A stretch of 64,000 bases of DNA from JAVBPB01 sp031549965. GTDB lineage: Bacteria > Bacillota > Clostridia > Lachnospirales > Lachnospiraceae. A program made the position numbers and the translations under genes. The first letter of the stretch is position 1. Every line of letters begins with the position of its first letter. Shown here piece after piece: positions 63,486 to 64,000 of the stretch. The DNA is taken from positions 62,001 through 126,000 of the forward strand of contig JAVBPB010000048.1 in NCBI GenBank assembly GCA_031549965.1, written 5' to 3'. The notes below the pieces were generated by a model that saw nothing but the letters and a program-made list of their open reading frames with translations, did not search any database and was not told the origin of the DNA.

Positions 63486-64000
63486 CTATCTGTCTATACT
63501 TTTCTTTAATTCAATAATTTTTTCAATATTAAAACCTGTAAATGTCTGCACTTGTTCAATACTCAATCCCGCCAAAAGCATTTTTATGGCAACTTCTGCT
63601 TTTCCTTCTGCTTTCCCTTCTGCTTTTCCTTCTGCTTTTCCTTCTGCTTTTCCTTCTGCTTTTCCTTCTGCTTTTCCTTCTGCTTTCTTTTGAGCTTCTA
63701 TTTCATCAATCATTCTTTCAATTGCATATGTCATTTGAATCACTTCTCCTTTAAATAAGTTTTCAATAAAATCATCCACTACCTTATTTTTCTTATTGTT
63801 TTTAGCTTTTTTCTTTAAAACATCTCTTAGCCACTCTGCTAAATCAATTTGATCTTCCTTGGTTAATTTCGTTGCTATGTTGGCAACCTTAGCTAATTTT
63901 AATTTAAAATGCGATTCATCCTGCTTTTTATCTAACGCAAAAACACTAGAAATTAAGTTTCCTATTTCAAAAAGCGATTCATCTGTATATTGATTTACAT
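63486..64000 (-). CDS. Rpn family (recombination-promoting nuclease-like) protein, C-terminal part
   Basis: The frame is open to the right edge, so the N-terminus is missing. Visible are DESLFEIGNLISSVF, LAEWLRDVLKKKAKNNKKNK, then a run of KAEG tetrapeptides and a C-terminal tail (VAIKMLLAGLSIEQVQTFTGF). This pattern is that of Rpn/PD-(D/E)XK putative transposase-type proteins, whose end often has such a repeat. The catalytic core is outside the window. Confidence 0.75.
   Translation of the reverse strand, partial: VNQYTDESLFEIGNLISSVFALDKKQDESHFKLKLAKVANIATKLTKEDQIDLAEWLRDVLKKKAKNNKKNKVVDDFIENLFKGEVIQMTYAIERMIDEIEAQKKAEGKAEGKAEGKAEGKAEGKAEGKAEGKAEVAIKMLLAGLSIEQVQTFTGFNIEKIIELKKSIDR
63593..63688 (-). 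repeat. Eight copies of a 12-bp tandem repeat (KAEG)
   Basis: The plus-strand unit CTTCTGCTTTTC is repeated eight times with little change, encoding KAEG in the Rpn-like protein. Units of 12 keep frame; copy-number change would alter the length of a charged linker. Confidence 0.9.

Noticed and set aside
63542..63758. Plus-strand frames across the KAEG repeat
   Set aside because: They are low-complexity leucine/phenylalanine shadows of the tandem repeat on the other strand.

Overview
The window looks like a chromosomal segment of a low-GC, spore-forming, motile Clostridia, most likely a Lachnospiraceae relative. Reasons: strongly AT-rich DNA with AGGAGG-type ribosome binding sites, a cotJABC spore-coat operon, a t6A/ribonuclease Z housekeeping cluster with Firmicutes-type gene order, two chemoreceptors, DUF951 and YesL/YesM/LplB-type families. 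No 16S rRNA is present, so the genus cannot be fixed.

Positions 1-25600 (all minus strand) are a Wzx/Wzy-type capsule or exopolysaccharide locus. It starts with the membrane 4,6-dehydratase CapD and continues with glycosyltransferases, flippase, a phosphoglycosyl transferase, a sugar reductase, a WbuB-like transferase, a WbpG-like amidotransferase, a polymerase, a WbpA/WlbA/WbpE-like set, and the FnlA/B/C (CapE/F/G) set. It ends with a surface-protein/sortase module and CpsB/CpsC-type chain-length regulators. CapD-reductase-CapM should give a UDP-D-FucNAc (or QuiNAc) primer, CapEFG should give UDP-L-FucNAc, and the WbpA/WlbA/WbpE-like enzymes should give a 3-amino (3-acylamido) hexuronic acid. 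The predicted product is an acidic N-acetylated repeat resembling Staphylococcus aureus CP5/8 or Pseudomonas O-antigens.

Positions 25600-28870 hold a plus-strand Lsa-like ABC-F ribosome-protection gene. It lies behind what reads as a complete ribosome-mediated attenuator: strong promoter, 7-codon leader peptide, competing stems and an intrinsic terminator. An ECF sigma/anti-sigma pair follows. Positions 28900-39000 carry cotJCBA, an acyl-CoA thioesterase, ispD, tsaD, rnz, rimI, tsaB, tsaE and a chemoreceptor.

Positions 39198-44594 are an integrated island at the 3' end of an initiator tRNA-Met gene, bounded by 42-bp direct repeats. It contains one intact Schlafen-like ATPase and a decayed OLD-family nuclease/UvrD helicase pair (Gabija-like arrangement), plus other fragments. 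No integrase gene is visible.

Positions 45300-52530 carry a VanR/VanS-like two-component system, an unusual VanZ-D,D-carboxypeptidase fusion preceded by a perfect 18-bp palindrome, a chemoreceptor with almost no extracellular domain, an M15 peptidase, a BFD-like ferredoxin and a VanZ protein. Positions 52680-62970 form a carbohydrate-uptake locus: YesL, solute-binding lipoprotein, two permeases (one with an N-terminal extension), a duplicated membrane-anchored surface protein, a YesM-type kinase and an AraC regulator. A 37-bp perfect inverted repeat and dispersed leader repeats occur here. The window ends in a partial Rpn-type nuclease with a 12-bp tandem repeat.
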